Shown: positions 24,815-34,166 of the stretch, one piece after another
How positions within the stretch are numbered: the stretch's first letter is position 1
How the letters are laid out: each line of letters begins with the position of its first letter
NCBI GenBank assembly: GCA_944386165.1
Contig: CALXAA010000013.1
Coordinates: 1 to 45,722, forward strand
DNA from: an uncultured Clostridia bacterium
GTDB taxonomy: Bacteria > Bacillota > Clostridia > TANB77 > CAG-508
DNA: 45,722 nt
Direction of reading: 5' to 3'
The notes under the pieces: model-generated
The model's input: only the letters and a program-made list of their open reading frames with translations
What the model was told of the DNA's origin: nothing
Databases searched by the model: none
Made by a program: the position numbers and the translations under genes

Positions 24815-25708
24815 ATGAAAAACAAGAAAATTTATATTTCAATTACTCTTATAATTATAGTTTGTGTTTTCTCAATAGGAATTATACAAGTAAAAAATAA
24901 AACAATAGAACTAATACAACTAGCTCAAATAGAAGATAGGCAATCAATGGGATATTTAATAAAAACCAAAAACAACAAATTAATAGCCATTGATGGAGGA
25001 CTTAAAGAAAACACTCAAAATTTAATTGATAATATAAATGAAAATGGAGGAAAAGTTGATTACTGGTTTTTAACACATGTACATGATGACCACTTAGGTG
25101 CATTTGTTGAAATAGTAAAAAATACAGATATTCAAATAGATAATATATATGTCTCACTAAATGACTTATCATGGTATGAACAATATGAAAGTTCAAGAAT
25201 AGATTTTACAAAAGAATTTTTCCAAACACTTGAAGATGAAAAAATAAAAGACAAAATACACAATCCGCAATTAAATGAAATATTAAATTTAGATGGAATA
25301 AAAACAGAAATATTAGGAATAAGAAATCCTGAGTTTACTGAAAATGCAGGCAATGAACAAAGTATGGTAATAAAATTTGACACAGGAAAAACAACAATTT
25401 TAATACTTGGAGACACAGGAACACAAAGTAGTGAAAAATTAATAAACACACAAAAAGATAAATTAAAAAGTGACATAGTACAAGTTGCACATCATGGACA
25501 AGCAGGAGCAACAGAAGAATTATACAAACTAATAAATCCTAAAATATGTTTATGGCCAACACCTACATGGCTTTGGAACAATGATGCAGGAAGTGGAGAA
25601 AATACAGGAAACTGGAAAACATTTGAAACAAGACAATGGTTAGAAAATTTAAATGTACAACAAAACTATATAGGAAAAGATGGAAATGTGACAATTGAAA
25701 TAAAATAA
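24815..25708 (+). CDS. Membrane-anchored metallo-beta-lactamase-fold hydrolase
   Basis: 297 residues. An N-terminal anchor (8-25) places the rest outside the cell. The MBL motif is complete: THVHDDHLGA (H88, H90, D92, H93), D200 in LGDTG and HHG (H226, H227). It resembles the hydrolase domain of ComEC and related extracellular MBL enzymes, which suggests a phosphodiester or nucleotide-type substrate. The start is 4 nt after the ATPase stop, with AAGGAA as Shine-Dalgarno, so it is co-translated with the exporter. An outer-face role on a phosphodiester-containing glycan or its lipid carrier is a guess from context. Confidence 0.82.
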   Translation: MKNKKIYISITLIIIVCVFSIGIIQVKNKTIELIQLAQIEDRQSMGYLIKTKNNKLIAIDGGLKENTQNLIDNINENGGKVDYWFLTHVHDDHLGAFVEIVKNTDIQIDNIYVSLNDLSWYEQYESSRIDFTKEFFQTLEDEKIKDKIHNPQLNEILNLDGIKTEILGIRNPEFTENAGNEQSMVIKFDTGKTTILILGDTGTQSSEKLINTQKDKLKSDIVQVAHHGQAGATEELYKLINPKICLWPTPTWLWNNDAGSGENTGNWKTFETRQWLENLNVQQNYIGKDGNVTIEIK

Positions 25709-25716
25709 AGAAAAAT

Positions 25717-25742
25717 GGTTGAAAAAAATTATTTTTTCAATC
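25717..25742 (+). other. Intercistronic A/T hairpin
   Basis: TTGAAAAAA (25719-25727) and TTTTTTCAA (25732-25740) with a 4-nt loop form a weak, GC-free stem between the MBL gene and the next glycosyltransferase. It may be a mild terminator or an mRNA-processing site. Confidence 0.35.
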
Positions 25743-25770
25743 AAATATGTGCCTTTAGGAAGGAAAAAAT

Positions 25771-26736
25771 ATGGAACAAATAGATATATTAATGGCAACA
25801 TATAATGGAGAAAAATATTTAAGAGAACAAATAGAAAGCATTTTAAACCAAACATATAAAAACATAAGACTAATAATTTCAGATGATTGCTCAACAGACA
25901 AAACAAGAGAAATAATTAAAGAATATGAAAAAAAAGATAAAAGAATAATATCATATTTTCAAGAAAAAAACTTAGGATATGTAAAAAACTTTAACTTTTT
26001 ATTAACCAAAGTTGAAAATCCAATTTATATGTTATCAGATCAAGATGATATATGGTTACCGATTAAAGTTGAACATACTTATAACTTTATGCAAAAAACT
26101 AATGCAGATTTAGTTTTTACAGATTTAACTGTTGTTGACGAAAATGAAAATATTATAAATGATTCATTTAATAATTTAATGAAATTAACAAAAAAAATAA
26201 ATAAAACAATAGGAACATATAAATTAGCGTATTTATATAATTGCGTAACAGGATGCACAATAATGTCAAAAAAAGAAAAGCTAAAAGATATACTTGATAT
26301 TCCAACAAACTCTAAACACATATTTCATGACCATTGGATAGCATTAACAAATTCCATTAATGGAAATGTAAAATATCTACCAGAACCATTAATAAAATAT
26401 AGACAACATGGAGATAATCAAGTAGGGGCAAAACACACAATAGAAAAATTTAAAACAATAGAAGAAATAAGGAATCACTTTATAAATGTAAAATTAGGAA
26501 TATTTGAAACATATGTACAAAATCCTAAGATTTTTACAGAAAAATTAAGAAAACAAAATGAAAAAGCATATAATTATTATAAAATGTTAAGTAAAAAGAA
26601 AAATATCAACTTCAAAAACTGGCTAATATTTTATAAATTATACAAAAATGAAAGTTTAAAATATTTTATTGAAAACTTTTTAATATTAAATATGCCTTGC
26701 TTTGTAAAAATAATAATGAAAATAAAGAAAAAGTAG
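25771..26736 (+). CDS. GT2 family glycosyltransferase
   Basis: A 321-residue GT-A fold enzyme: LMATYNGEKYLREQIESIL at the N-terminus, SDDCSTDKT for the nucleotide and SDQDDIW as the metal-binding DxD. HDHWIALT and KYRQHGDNQVG occur further on, typical of rhamnosyl-type GT2 enzymes such as WbbL/RgpB relatives. The C-terminal 80 residues are basic and helical. It would add one sugar on the cytosolic face to the lipid-linked glycan. The exact donor cannot be read from sequence. Shine-Dalgarno AGGAAGGA is at 25757-25764. Confidence 0.9.
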   Translation: MEQIDILMATYNGEKYLREQIESILNQTYKNIRLIISDDCSTDKTREIIKEYEKKDKRIISYFQEKNLGYVKNFNFLLTKVENPIYMLSDQDDIWLPIKVEHTYNFMQKTNADLVFTDLTVVDENENIINDSFNNLMKLTKKINKTIGTYKLAYLYNCVTGCTIMSKKEKLKDILDIPTNSKHIFHDHWIALTNSINGNVKYLPEPLIKYRQHGDNQVGAKHTIEKFKTIEEIRNHFINVKLGIFETYVQNPKIFTEKLRKQNEKAYNYYKMLSKKKNINFKNWLIFYKLYKNESLKYFIENFLILNMPCFVKIIMKIKKK

Positions 26737-26746
26737 TGGAGGGGAA

Positions 26747-28402
26747 ATGGACTTAATAACAGAAAAACAATTAAAAAGGAACATAATACATTGGTATCCA
26801 GAACAAAAAGATAAAAAAATATTGCAAATTGGAATTGTTGATGAAGAAATTATAGAAGAACTATGTACTAAATTCCAAAAAGCAATAATAGTAGTAAACA
26901 ATGAAGAACAAAAACAAAAAATACAAAAAGAGAACAATATTGAAAATTTAGAAGTAATTATAGACTTTGCAGAGCTAGGAAACAAAAAAATTGATTACAT
27001 ATCATTAATAGGAACTATGGAAAACTATGAAATAAATAATGAAACAAAAGCTAATAAAAAATTGCAAAAAATACTTGATATTGTAAGTAATTATATAAAT
27101 GAAGAAAGTAAAATTATTTTAGTAGCAGATAATAAATATGGCATGAAATTTTGGACAACCTTACAAGCACAAAAAAATATATTGTGTAATCAAACATTTG
27201 CTCTAAGCAAAACAATGATTGAAAAAATCTTAAAAGAAAGAGGATTTGAATATTTTAAATATTATTATGTTTTGCCAGATTATAAAGTACCTAATGCAAT
27301 ATTTACAGACAAATACTTACCAAATATGGAAAGCATTCACAGAAACTTCTTATATGGAGAAGAAGACTTTGTAAATTTTAATGAAACAGATGCATATATA
27401 GAAATATTAAAAGAAGACACAGAAAAATTTAAATTTTTTGCAAACTCATTTTTTGTAGAGATTGGAAAAAAACAATTTGATGACAATAACATAAAATTTG
27501 TATCATATACAAATTTAAGAAAAAGTAAGTATAATATTCAAACAATAATTTATAAAGACATTGTTGAAAAAACTAATATTACTAAAGAAGCAAAATCACA
27601 TATAGACAGCATAAAAAACAATATTGAAATTATGGAAAAAAGAAACATAAAAACAGTTGATAAATACGAAAATGGAAAAATAATAAGCAAATTTATTGAA
27701 AACGGAAAGAGTTATGAAAAAGTACTATTAGATTTATTAATATCAGAGAAATTTGACGAATTTTTCGAATGTATAAACAAATACAAAATTAGCTTATTAA
27801 ATAAACTTGAAGAAGTAAAATATTCAAGCATAAAAGAAAACAACATTTTTACCAAATATAATATAGAATATAAAAATGAAATGCAATCATTAAAATTTGT
27901 AAAATATGGTTTATGGGACCTAATTTTTCAAAATGCATTTTATATTAATAATGAACTCTATTTTTATGACCAAGAATGGTTTGACTATAATATACCAGTA
28001 GAATTCATTATTTATAGAGCAATTGCATATTTTCCAAGTGCACATGCATTTATAAAAACGGATGAACTATATAAAAGACTAGGATTGGAAAAATATTTAG
28101 AATTATTTCAAAAACTAGATATAATATTACAAAAAAATATTAGAGACGAAAAAATGTGGGAAAAACATAACAGTACTAAAACAGGACAAACACTAATTAA
28201 TTTATATAATAACAAAGTACATGAACTTGAAGATTATAGAAAAAACACAGATAAGGAAAAAGAAGAAATTATTGCAGAAAATAAAAAATTAGAAAAAAGA
28301 ATTAATGACTTACTTAAAGAAAGAGAAATAATACGTAATTCAAGATCATGGAAAATAACAAAACCAATGAGGTGGATTAGCGAAAAATTAAACAAAGACT
28401 AA
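26747..28402 (+). CDS. Degenerate class I methyltransferase-like protein with coiled-coil tail
   Basis: 551 residues. The layout follows the SAM-dependent methyltransferases of clostridial glycan loci: a KILQIG strand, YISLIGTMENYE in place of LIGVLEY, ADNKYGMKFW in place of IENRFGLKY, and FALSKTMIEKILKERGFE then YYVLPDYKVP. The glycine loop that binds SAM, usually G-x-G-x-G after the first strand, is replaced by IGIVDEEIIEE, so methyl transfer is doubtful. Residues 200-490 are an unknown domain (YDQEWFDYNIPVEF). Residues about 495-535 are coiled coil, followed by IRNSRSWKITKPMRW, a motif common at the ends of glycan-assembly proteins. Start after GGAGGGG. Confidence 0.7.
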   Translation: MDLITEKQLKRNIIHWYPEQKDKKILQIGIVDEEIIEELCTKFQKAIIVVNNEEQKQKIQKENNIENLEVIIDFAELGNKKIDYISLIGTMENYEINNETKANKKLQKILDIVSNYINEESKIILVADNKYGMKFWTTLQAQKNILCNQTFALSKTMIEKILKERGFEYFKYYYVLPDYKVPNAIFTDKYLPNMESIHRNFLYGEEDFVNFNETDAYIEILKEDTEKFKFFANSFFVEIGKKQFDDNNIKFVSYTNLRKSKYNIQTIIYKDIVEKTNITKEAKSHIDSIKNNIEIMEKRNIKTVDKYENGKIISKFIENGKSYEKVLLDLLISEKFDEFFECINKYKISLLNKLEEVKYSSIKENNIFTKYNIEYKNEMQSLKFVKYGLWDLIFQNAFYINNELYFYDQEWFDYNIPVEFIIYRAIAYFPSAHAFIKTDELYKRLGLEKYLELFQKLDIILQKNIRDEKMWEKHNSTKTGQTLINLYNNKVHELEDYRKNTDKEKEEIIAENKKLEKRINDLLKEREIIRNSRSWKITKPMRWISEKLNKD

Positions 28403-28443
28403 AGTTCAAACAGTTAATATCAAAGGAAAGGAATAGATTAGTA

Positions 28444-30303
28444 GTGAAAGTATTAATTTCAAGGATGAAAAACATAATTAATCAAATTAGGTACTATAGA
28501 AAAAAATATGGAATAAGAAAAACCATAAAGAAAATTTTATCAAAAACCTATTCGAAAATATTCAGAAGAGAAGAAATAGCAAAAGCTCAAAGTGAAAGAG
28601 AAAAATACCAAATATGGATTCAAAATAATGAGCCAAATGCTGAACAATTAGAGGAACAAAGAAAAACAAAATTCAAAATCATGCCAAAATTTAGTGTTGT
28701 TGTACCAATGTATAATACACCTGTAAACTTTTTTGAAGAGCTTGTAGACTGTTTAAAAGCACAAACATATTCTAATTGGGAATTATGTTTAGCAGATGGA
28801 AGTCCTACAAAAAATGAAGAACTACAAAAAATTATAAATAGTGATAAAAGAATAAAATATCATTTTATTAATGAAAATAAAGGCATATCTGGTAATTCTA
28901 ATGAAGCACTAAAACTAGTAACAGGAGATTATATATTATTAGTTGACCATGATGATTTATTACCAGTATTTTGCTTATATGAATTAGCAAAAACAATAAA
29001 TAAAAATCCTGATGTTGAATTCATATACACAGATGAAGACAAAATAGAAGGAACTAAAGACAAAAGATGTGACCCGCACTTTAAGCCAGATTTTGCAATA
29101 GATACCTTAAGATCAAATAATTATATTACACATTTATCTGTATTTAAAAAAGAATTAATGGATAAACTAGGAGGATTTAGAGACAAATATAATGGTGCAC
29201 AAGATTTTGATATTATTATAAGAGCAACAGAAAACACAAAACACATTATACATATTCCAAAAGTATTATATCATTGGAGAGTTCATGCAAACTCTACAGC
29301 AATGGTAGCAGATGCAAAACCATATGCATATGAAGCTGGAATAAAAGTAATTGAAGACCATTTAGCAAGATGCAATTTAAAAGCCAAAGTAACTCATGGA
29401 GGAGACATTCCAGGTGTATATGAAGTTGAATATGAAGTAAAAGGAAATCCAAAAGTATCTATATTAATACCAAATAAAGATAGTGTAAAAATATTAAGAA
29501 ATTGTATAAATTCAATCTTAAAGCTTTCTACATATAACAATTATGAAATTGTAATTATAGAAAATAACAGTGTTGAGCAAAAAACATTTGACTATTATGA
29601 AAACATACAAAAGTTAGATAAAGTAAGAGTAATAAAATATGAAGAAAAAGGATTTAATTACTCAAAAATAATAAATTTTGGTGTAAAAAATTGTAAAGAC
29701 AGTGAATATGTAGTTCAATTAAATAGTGACACAGAAGTTTTAACAAATAACTGGATAGAAAAATTTTTAGGATATGCACAAAGAAAAGATGTAGGAGCAG
29801 TTGGTGCAAGATTATATTATGAAGACAAATCAATACAACATGCAGGAATAGGTGTTGGGATATGTAATTTAGCAGCAAATTTACTAACAAATACTCCAAA
29901 AAACTTTCATGCATATTTTGGAAGAGAATGTTTAACACAAGATTTATCAGCAGTTACAGGAGCTTGTTTATTTTCTAGAAGAAGCATATATGAAGAAGTA
30001 GGATATATGGATGAAGAAAACTTTAAAGTAGCATTTAATGATGTTGACTTTTGCTTGAAAATAAGACAAGCAGGATACTTAATAGTTTATAATCCATATG
30101 TGGAATTTATGCATTATGAGTCAAAAACAAGGGGATATGAAGACACTCCTGAAAAGAAAGACAGATTTGAAAACGAATCAAAAAATTTCAGAGAAAAATG
30201 GAAAGAAGTTATTGAAAAAGGAGACCCATATTCAAACATAAACTTTGATAAAAATACTGCACAATATAATATAAGTACTGAAAAAATAGAATATAAGGAA
30301 TAA
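28444..30303 (+). CDS. Bifunctional (two-domain) GT2 glycosyltransferase
   Basis: 619 residues with two GT-A domains. The first (about 84-300) has SVVVPMYNTPVNFFEELVDC, LLVDHDDLLP as DxD and GAQDFDIIIRA. The second (about 336-600) has VSILIPNKDSVKILRNC, QLNSDTEV and AFNDVDFCLKIRQAGY. This tandem form is known from rhamnan and O-antigen assembly enzymes that add two sugars in sequence. A basic helical N-terminus (YYRKKYGIRKTIKKIL) probably lies on the membrane. GTG 28444 is chosen because AAAGGAAAGGAA lies about 11 nt upstream and ATG 28465 has no spaced Shine-Dalgarno. Confidence 0.9.
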   Translation: MKVLISRMKNIINQIRYYRKKYGIRKTIKKILSKTYSKIFRREEIAKAQSEREKYQIWIQNNEPNAEQLEEQRKTKFKIMPKFSVVVPMYNTPVNFFEELVDCLKAQTYSNWELCLADGSPTKNEELQKIINSDKRIKYHFINENKGISGNSNEALKLVTGDYILLVDHDDLLPVFCLYELAKTINKNPDVEFIYTDEDKIEGTKDKRCDPHFKPDFAIDTLRSNNYITHLSVFKKELMDKLGGFRDKYNGAQDFDIIIRATENTKHIIHIPKVLYHWRVHANSTAMVADAKPYAYEAGIKVIEDHLARCNLKAKVTHGGDIPGVYEVEYEVKGNPKVSILIPNKDSVKILRNCINSILKLSTYNNYEIVIIENNSVEQKTFDYYENIQKLDKVRVIKYEEKGFNYSKIINFGVKNCKDSEYVVQLNSDTEVLTNNWIEKFLGYAQRKDVGAVGARLYYEDKSIQHAGIGVGICNLAANLLTNTPKNFHAYFGRECLTQDLSAVTGACLFSRRSIYEEVGYMDEENFKVAFNDVDFCLKIRQAGYLIVYNPYVEFMHYESKTRGYEDTPEKKDRFENESKNFREKWKEVIEKGDPYSNINFDKNTAQYNISTEKIEYKE

Positions 30304-30315
30304 AAGGAGAAAATT

Positions 30316-32025
30316 ATGAAGATACTTAGTCAAAAAAGTATAACAATATATACTATAATTATATTAATACTCTCTATGTTAATATTTGAAATAGGATATT
30401 GTAATTCGCAAATTATAACAACAAGTGGAGCGGAATATAATTTTTCATTATGTAGAATTATTATTTATATAATTTTTATAGCTTTATATTGTATATTTCA
30501 TAAAAAATTTGTAGAAACAGCATTACAAACAACAGAAAATAAAATAAAAAGAATTTTTATATATTTAGTAACAGCCTTAGGAATAATTGCAACATGTGTT
30601 TTACTTATTTATAGTACTTATATAGAAACAAAACTTTTAAGAGCAGGTGCAATAGCAGAAATACTATGTTTATTATCAACATTATTTATAATATATGTAT
30701 CTAATGATTTTAGCAAAAATATTATTATTACAGCATGTACCTTTGGAATTATATTTACATTTACAACAAATTTTAATCATGCTGTAGATGAGAAAAAACA
30801 TTTTATGTCTGCACTAAATGTATCTTTTCTAAATTTTGATTATTTAGAAAATCCTATTACAGACAAAAAAATTGAAGAATTACCACAATTATCAAAATTT
30901 ACCACAATTGATGAATTTCTAAAAAATGATTATGAGCCAGAAGTTACAAATGAAGTAGATAAAGAAGATACACCATCAACACCAGCAAATTATAATGTAA
31001 TTACATATATATTCCCAGCATTAGGAATTGCAATTGCAAGAATTTTAAATGGAAGTATAATAGATATGTACATATTAGGTAGAATTATGAATTTAGTTTT
31101 ATATACTGTTTTAGTATATATTGCATTTAAAATTTTACCATTTAAGAAAAATATTTTTTATGTAATAGCATTTATGCCATATATGTTATTATTAGCATCA
31201 TCATATTCTGTAGATGGACTATGTTTAGGAACAATATATATTTTTACAGCATATTGTTTTAAATTATTTAAAGAATGTGAAACAATAACATTAAAACAAT
31301 TTTTAATATTTTTAGCATTATTTCTTATAATGTTAATAGGTAAAGGTACAGGTTATATGCTACTTGCAATTTTAGTATTTTTATTACCTTTATCAAAAAC
31401 TATTAAAAAGAACAAAAAATATCTTCCACAAATTATTACAGCAGTAATTATTTTTGTTATAATTGCAACAGCATTTATAATATATTTAAAAAATACAAAA
31501 ATAAATTCTGATGGAGACAGTAGAGGGCAAGGAACAATAAATGCAGTGGAACAATTAAATATGGTATTAACACATCCTATTTATGATGTAAAAATAGCAT
31601 TAGAACATATAAAAAGAACTTTATTAAATTTTAATTGGTTAGCAGAATTATATCAAGGAACATTTTTTGATGGTAATGAACATAGTGGAAATGTATTTTT
31701 AGTAATGATGTTATTTGTATTATTTGTAGCACTAACAGAAGATGACATTAATTTTAAAATAAAACAAAAAATAGTACTATTATTAGCATTTTTCCTAGTG
31801 TATGCAATGACAAGTGCTATACTATATTTAACATTTACACCAGTAGGAAATCTATATATTGCTGGTTTCCAACCAAGGTATTTATTCCCAATTTTGCCAC
31901 TTCTATTAAGTTGCATATCAGGTGATTATCTAAAAACAAAGGAAAATAAAAATAGAACATTAAACATAGCTATATGTTCAGGAGTATTTTTAGGAATAGG
32001 CTTAATACAAGTTATAATTGGATAA
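30316..32025 (+). CDS. DUF2142-type polytopic membrane protein
   Basis: 569 residues with about 12-13 hydrophobic segments and one large outer loop early (about 155-235, containing NHAVDEKKHFMSALN). The segment AGFQPRYLFPILPLLLS near the C-terminus is the hallmark of DUF2142 proteins. These occur in surface-polysaccharide loci and are related in form to GT-C glycosyltransferases and polymerases. It could be a lipid-linked sugar transferase or the missing polymerase of this locus. The start is 12 nt after the previous stop, following AAGGAG. Confidence 0.82.
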   Translation: MKILSQKSITIYTIIILILSMLIFEIGYCNSQIITTSGAEYNFSLCRIIIYIIFIALYCIFHKKFVETALQTTENKIKRIFIYLVTALGIIATCVLLIYSTYIETKLLRAGAIAEILCLLSTLFIIYVSNDFSKNIIITACTFGIIFTFTTNFNHAVDEKKHFMSALNVSFLNFDYLENPITDKKIEELPQLSKFTTIDEFLKNDYEPEVTNEVDKEDTPSTPANYNVITYIFPALGIAIARILNGSIIDMYILGRIMNLVLYTVLVYIAFKILPFKKNIFYVIAFMPYMLLLASSYSVDGLCLGTIYIFTAYCFKLFKECETITLKQFLIFLALFLIMLIGKGTGYMLLAILVFLLPLSKTIKKNKKYLPQIITAVIIFVIIATAFIIYLKNTKINSDGDSRGQGTINAVEQLNMVLTHPIYDVKIALEHIKRTLLNFNWLAELYQGTFFDGNEHSGNVFLVMMLFVLFVALTEDDINFKIKQKIVLLLAFFLVYAMTSAILYLTFTPVGNLYIAGFQPRYLFPILPLLLSCISGDYLKTKENKNRTLNIAICSGVFLGIGLIQVIIG

Positions 32026-32030
32026 AATTA

Positions 32031-32059
32031 TTGACAAAAAACAATTAATCGACTAATAT
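32031..32059 (+). promoter_or_regulatory. Promoter before the ATPase pseudogene
   Basis: TTGACA (32031-32036) and TAATAT (32054-32059) at 17 nt, with an overlapping TATAAT at 32057-32062. It points into the decayed ATPase gene. Confidence 0.5.
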
Positions 32060-32089
32060 AATATTAAATATTATAGTAGTCTGAGGTGC

Positions 32090-32724
32090 ATGATGAAATA
32101 TTTTAAAAGATTAGCAGAAAATGTAATAAAAAAGCAAGAAGAAATCTTTAAAACAATATTAGTAACAGTAGCTAGACAAGTGAGAAAAAGAATAAGACCT
32201 AACATTAGATGATATGTTATTATATCAATCAGTAGTAGAAGATCCTGCATTATTTTTAAAAGCAAATAAATCGCCAATTATAATTGACGAAATACAATAT
32301 GCTCCAAATTTTTTAAGATATATAAAAATTGAAGTAGATAATAGCAAAAAAAGGTAGAATATTATTTAACAGGTTCAAAATAATTTAATTTAATGAAGGA
32401 TGTTAGTGAGAGTTTAGTAGGAAGAGTAGGAATATTAAATTTATTAGTTTTAAGAGAAATTAAAGATATAGAAGTTACTGAATCTTTTATGCCAACAGTA
32501 AATTATTTAATAAAAAGAAAAATATGAAAAAGAAATATTTTATAATGAAAAATGAAATATGTAATTTAATACACGAAAGCTCAATTCCAGCACTATATCA
32601 CGAAGAAAGTGATGTAGATATGTTTTATGGTATGTATGTAAGAACATATATAGAAATAGATGTAATAAATTTAACACAAATTTGTGAAAAATTTAATAAT
32701 AAATATAAATTGCCCTGTAAATAA
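32090..32724 (+). pseudogene. Remnant of an AAA+ ATPase of the COG1373 / DUF4143 type
   Basis: Four pieces in shifting frames still read in the right order: MKYFKRLAENVIKKQEEI with VTVARQV (Walker A lost); LTLDDMLLYQSVVEDPALFL with IIIDEIQYAP (Walker B kept); YLTGSK then NLMKDVSESLVGRVGIL; and, from 32524, ESSIPALYHEESDVDMFYG then YVRTYIEIDVINLTQI. Intact proteins run to about 400 residues; the C-terminal DUF4143 domain is mostly gone. There are at least two frameshifts and one stop. It lies inside the glycan locus and splits it into two transcription units. Confidence 0.8.
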
Positions 32725-32750
32725 AATATATTTACGGGGTTAAATTTTTT
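32713..32750 (+). terminator. Terminator after the ATPase pseudogene
   Basis: CCCTGTAAATA (32713-32723) pairs with TATTTACGGGG (32729-32739) over 11 pairs including one G-U, followed by TTAAATTTTTT. Between this and 32937 I see only weak structure and a possible promoter. Confidence 0.7.
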
Positions 32751-32875
32751 CAAAATGAACAATATTGAACTTTAAGTAATCCAACTAAATAAAAAGAAGA
32801 AAAGCTCTTTACAAAAAGAGGTTTATAATATAAAATATAGCAGAAAAGAAATATATAAATTATACAAAAATTTAG

Positions 32876-32904
32876 TTGACATATTATATTTAGAAAATAT
32901 TAAA
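32876..32904 (+). promoter_or_regulatory. Possible promoter of the second half of the glycan locus
   Basis: TTGACA (32876-32881) is a perfect -35. The -10 is poor (TATTAA at 32898-32903, 16 nt away). It lies 34 nt before the start at 32937. Confidence 0.35.
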
Positions 32905-32936
32905 AAAATAACAAAAAAGAAAGGAAAGATAAGCTA

Positions 32937-33626
32937 TTGAAAGTTTTATTAATAATACCAGCATATAATGAAGAACAAAATATTGAAAAAACAGTAAATG
33001 ATGTAATTCAAAACACAGACTATGATTATGTAGTTGTAAATGACTGTTCAAAAGATAAAACAAAAGAAGTATGTGAAAAAAATAATTTTAATATGTTATC
33101 ATTACCAATAAACTTTGGATTAACAAGTGGAATACAACTAGGAATGAAATATGCATATAAAAACAATTATGATATAGCAATTCAATTTGATGGAGATGGA
33201 CAACACCAAGCAAAATATGTAAAAAATTTAGTTGAAGAAATGGAAAAAACAAAAAGTGATATAGTAATTGGCTCAAGATTTGTAACAAAAAAGAAACCAC
33301 ATAGTTTAAGAATGCTTGGAAGCAAATTATTAACAATGGCAATATTTTTAACAACAGGAAAAAAGATAAAAGACCCAACATCTGGAATGAGAGCATATAA
33401 CAGAAAAGCTATAGAGTTATTTGTTAGAAATGCAAGCTTAACACCAGAGCCAGATACATTAGTTTATATGTTAAAAAAGAAAATGGCAATAAAAGAAGTA
33501 CAAGTAGAAATGAAAGATAGAGAATTTGGTGAAAGCTATTTAAAACCACTAAAATCAATAGAATATATGATAAATATGTTTTTCTCTATAATATTTATTA
33601 GAGCAATTACAAGAAAAAATATTTAA
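32937..33626 (+). CDS. GT2 glycosyltransferase, dolichol/polyprenyl-phosphate mannose synthase-like
   Basis: A 229-residue single GT-A domain: LIIPAYNEEQNIEKTVNDV, VVVNDCSKDKT, QFDGDGQHQAKYV (DxD) and SGMRAYNRKAIELF, as in DPM1-type enzymes that load one sugar on polyprenyl phosphate. It has no C-terminal TM pair; the following small membrane protein (DUF2304) regularly accompanies such GT2 enzymes and may anchor it. TTG 32937 is the start, with AAAGGAAAG 8 nt upstream; a stop closes the frame close upstream. Confidence 0.9.
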   Translation: MKVLLIIPAYNEEQNIEKTVNDVIQNTDYDYVVVNDCSKDKTKEVCEKNNFNMLSLPINFGLTSGIQLGMKYAYKNNYDIAIQFDGDGQHQAKYVKNLVEEMEKTKSDIVIGSRFVTKKKPHSLRMLGSKLLTMAIFLTTGKKIKDPTSGMRAYNRKAIELFVRNASLTPEPDTLVYMLKKKMAIKEVQVEMKDREFGESYLKPLKSIEYMINMFFSIIFIRAITRKNI

Positions 33627-33711
33627 ATTGCTTATTAAATAGTAAAAATTGTTTTTACTAACACAAAATGAATTTGATTAAACTAATGCAAATAAAAAGG
33701 AGGAAAAATAA

Positions 33712-34053
33712 ATGACAATAACTTTAAGAGTAATATTAATAATAGGCTCATTAATTGCATTTTTTCTATGTGTTAAAAGAATTAAACAAGCAAAATTAAA
33801 AGTATCAAACTCAGTAATGTGGATGGTTGGATGTCTAATATTAATCTTAATGAGTATATTTTCAAATGTAGTTGAATGGATTTCTGTAAAATTAGGGTTT
33901 ATAGCACCTGTTAATTTTGTATTTTTAACAATGATTGGATTTTTACTAATTCAAATGTTTATATATAATATAAGAATTTCAGAATTAAACGAAAAAATAA
34001 AAGATTTAAACCATTATATAGCATTAAAAGAAAATGAAGAAAGAAACAAATAA
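33712..34053 (+). CDS. DUF2304 small membrane protein
   Basis: 113 residues with three TM helices (about 5-22, 36-57, 66-88) and a charged coiled-coil tail (SELNEKIKDLNHYIALKENE). Size, topology and its place directly after a polyprenyl-phosphate GT2 match DUF2304 proteins. A role in anchoring or assisting that enzyme is inferred from the repeated pairing, not from catalytic motifs. Start after AAGGAGG. Confidence 0.8.
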   Translation: MTITLRVILIIGSLIAFFLCVKRIKQAKLKVSNSVMWMVGCLILILMSIFSNVVEWISVKLGFIAPVNFVFLTMIGFLLIQMFIYNIRISELNEKIKDLNHYIALKENEERNK

Positions 34054-34101
34054 TATATTAAAAAACGTAACAACTTAATTTTTTAAAAGTAAATAAAAAC
34101 A

Positions 34102-34127
34102 TTTAGCAAATTTGTTAAAATTTTTTT
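34102..34127 (+). terminator. Weak terminator-like palindrome
   Basis: TTTAGCA/TGTTAAA with an AATT loop (34102-34119, one G-T pair) is followed by T7 (34121-34127). The stem is short and AT-only apart from one pair. Confidence 0.3.
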
Positions 34128-34166
34128 GTAAAGATTTATTAAAATAATAAAAAAGAGGAAGAAACG

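Noticed and set aside
32524..32724. Independent 66-residue gene
   Set aside because: It matches the middle of the same ATPase family as the preceding fragments and has no Shine-Dalgarno, so it is part of the pseudogene.
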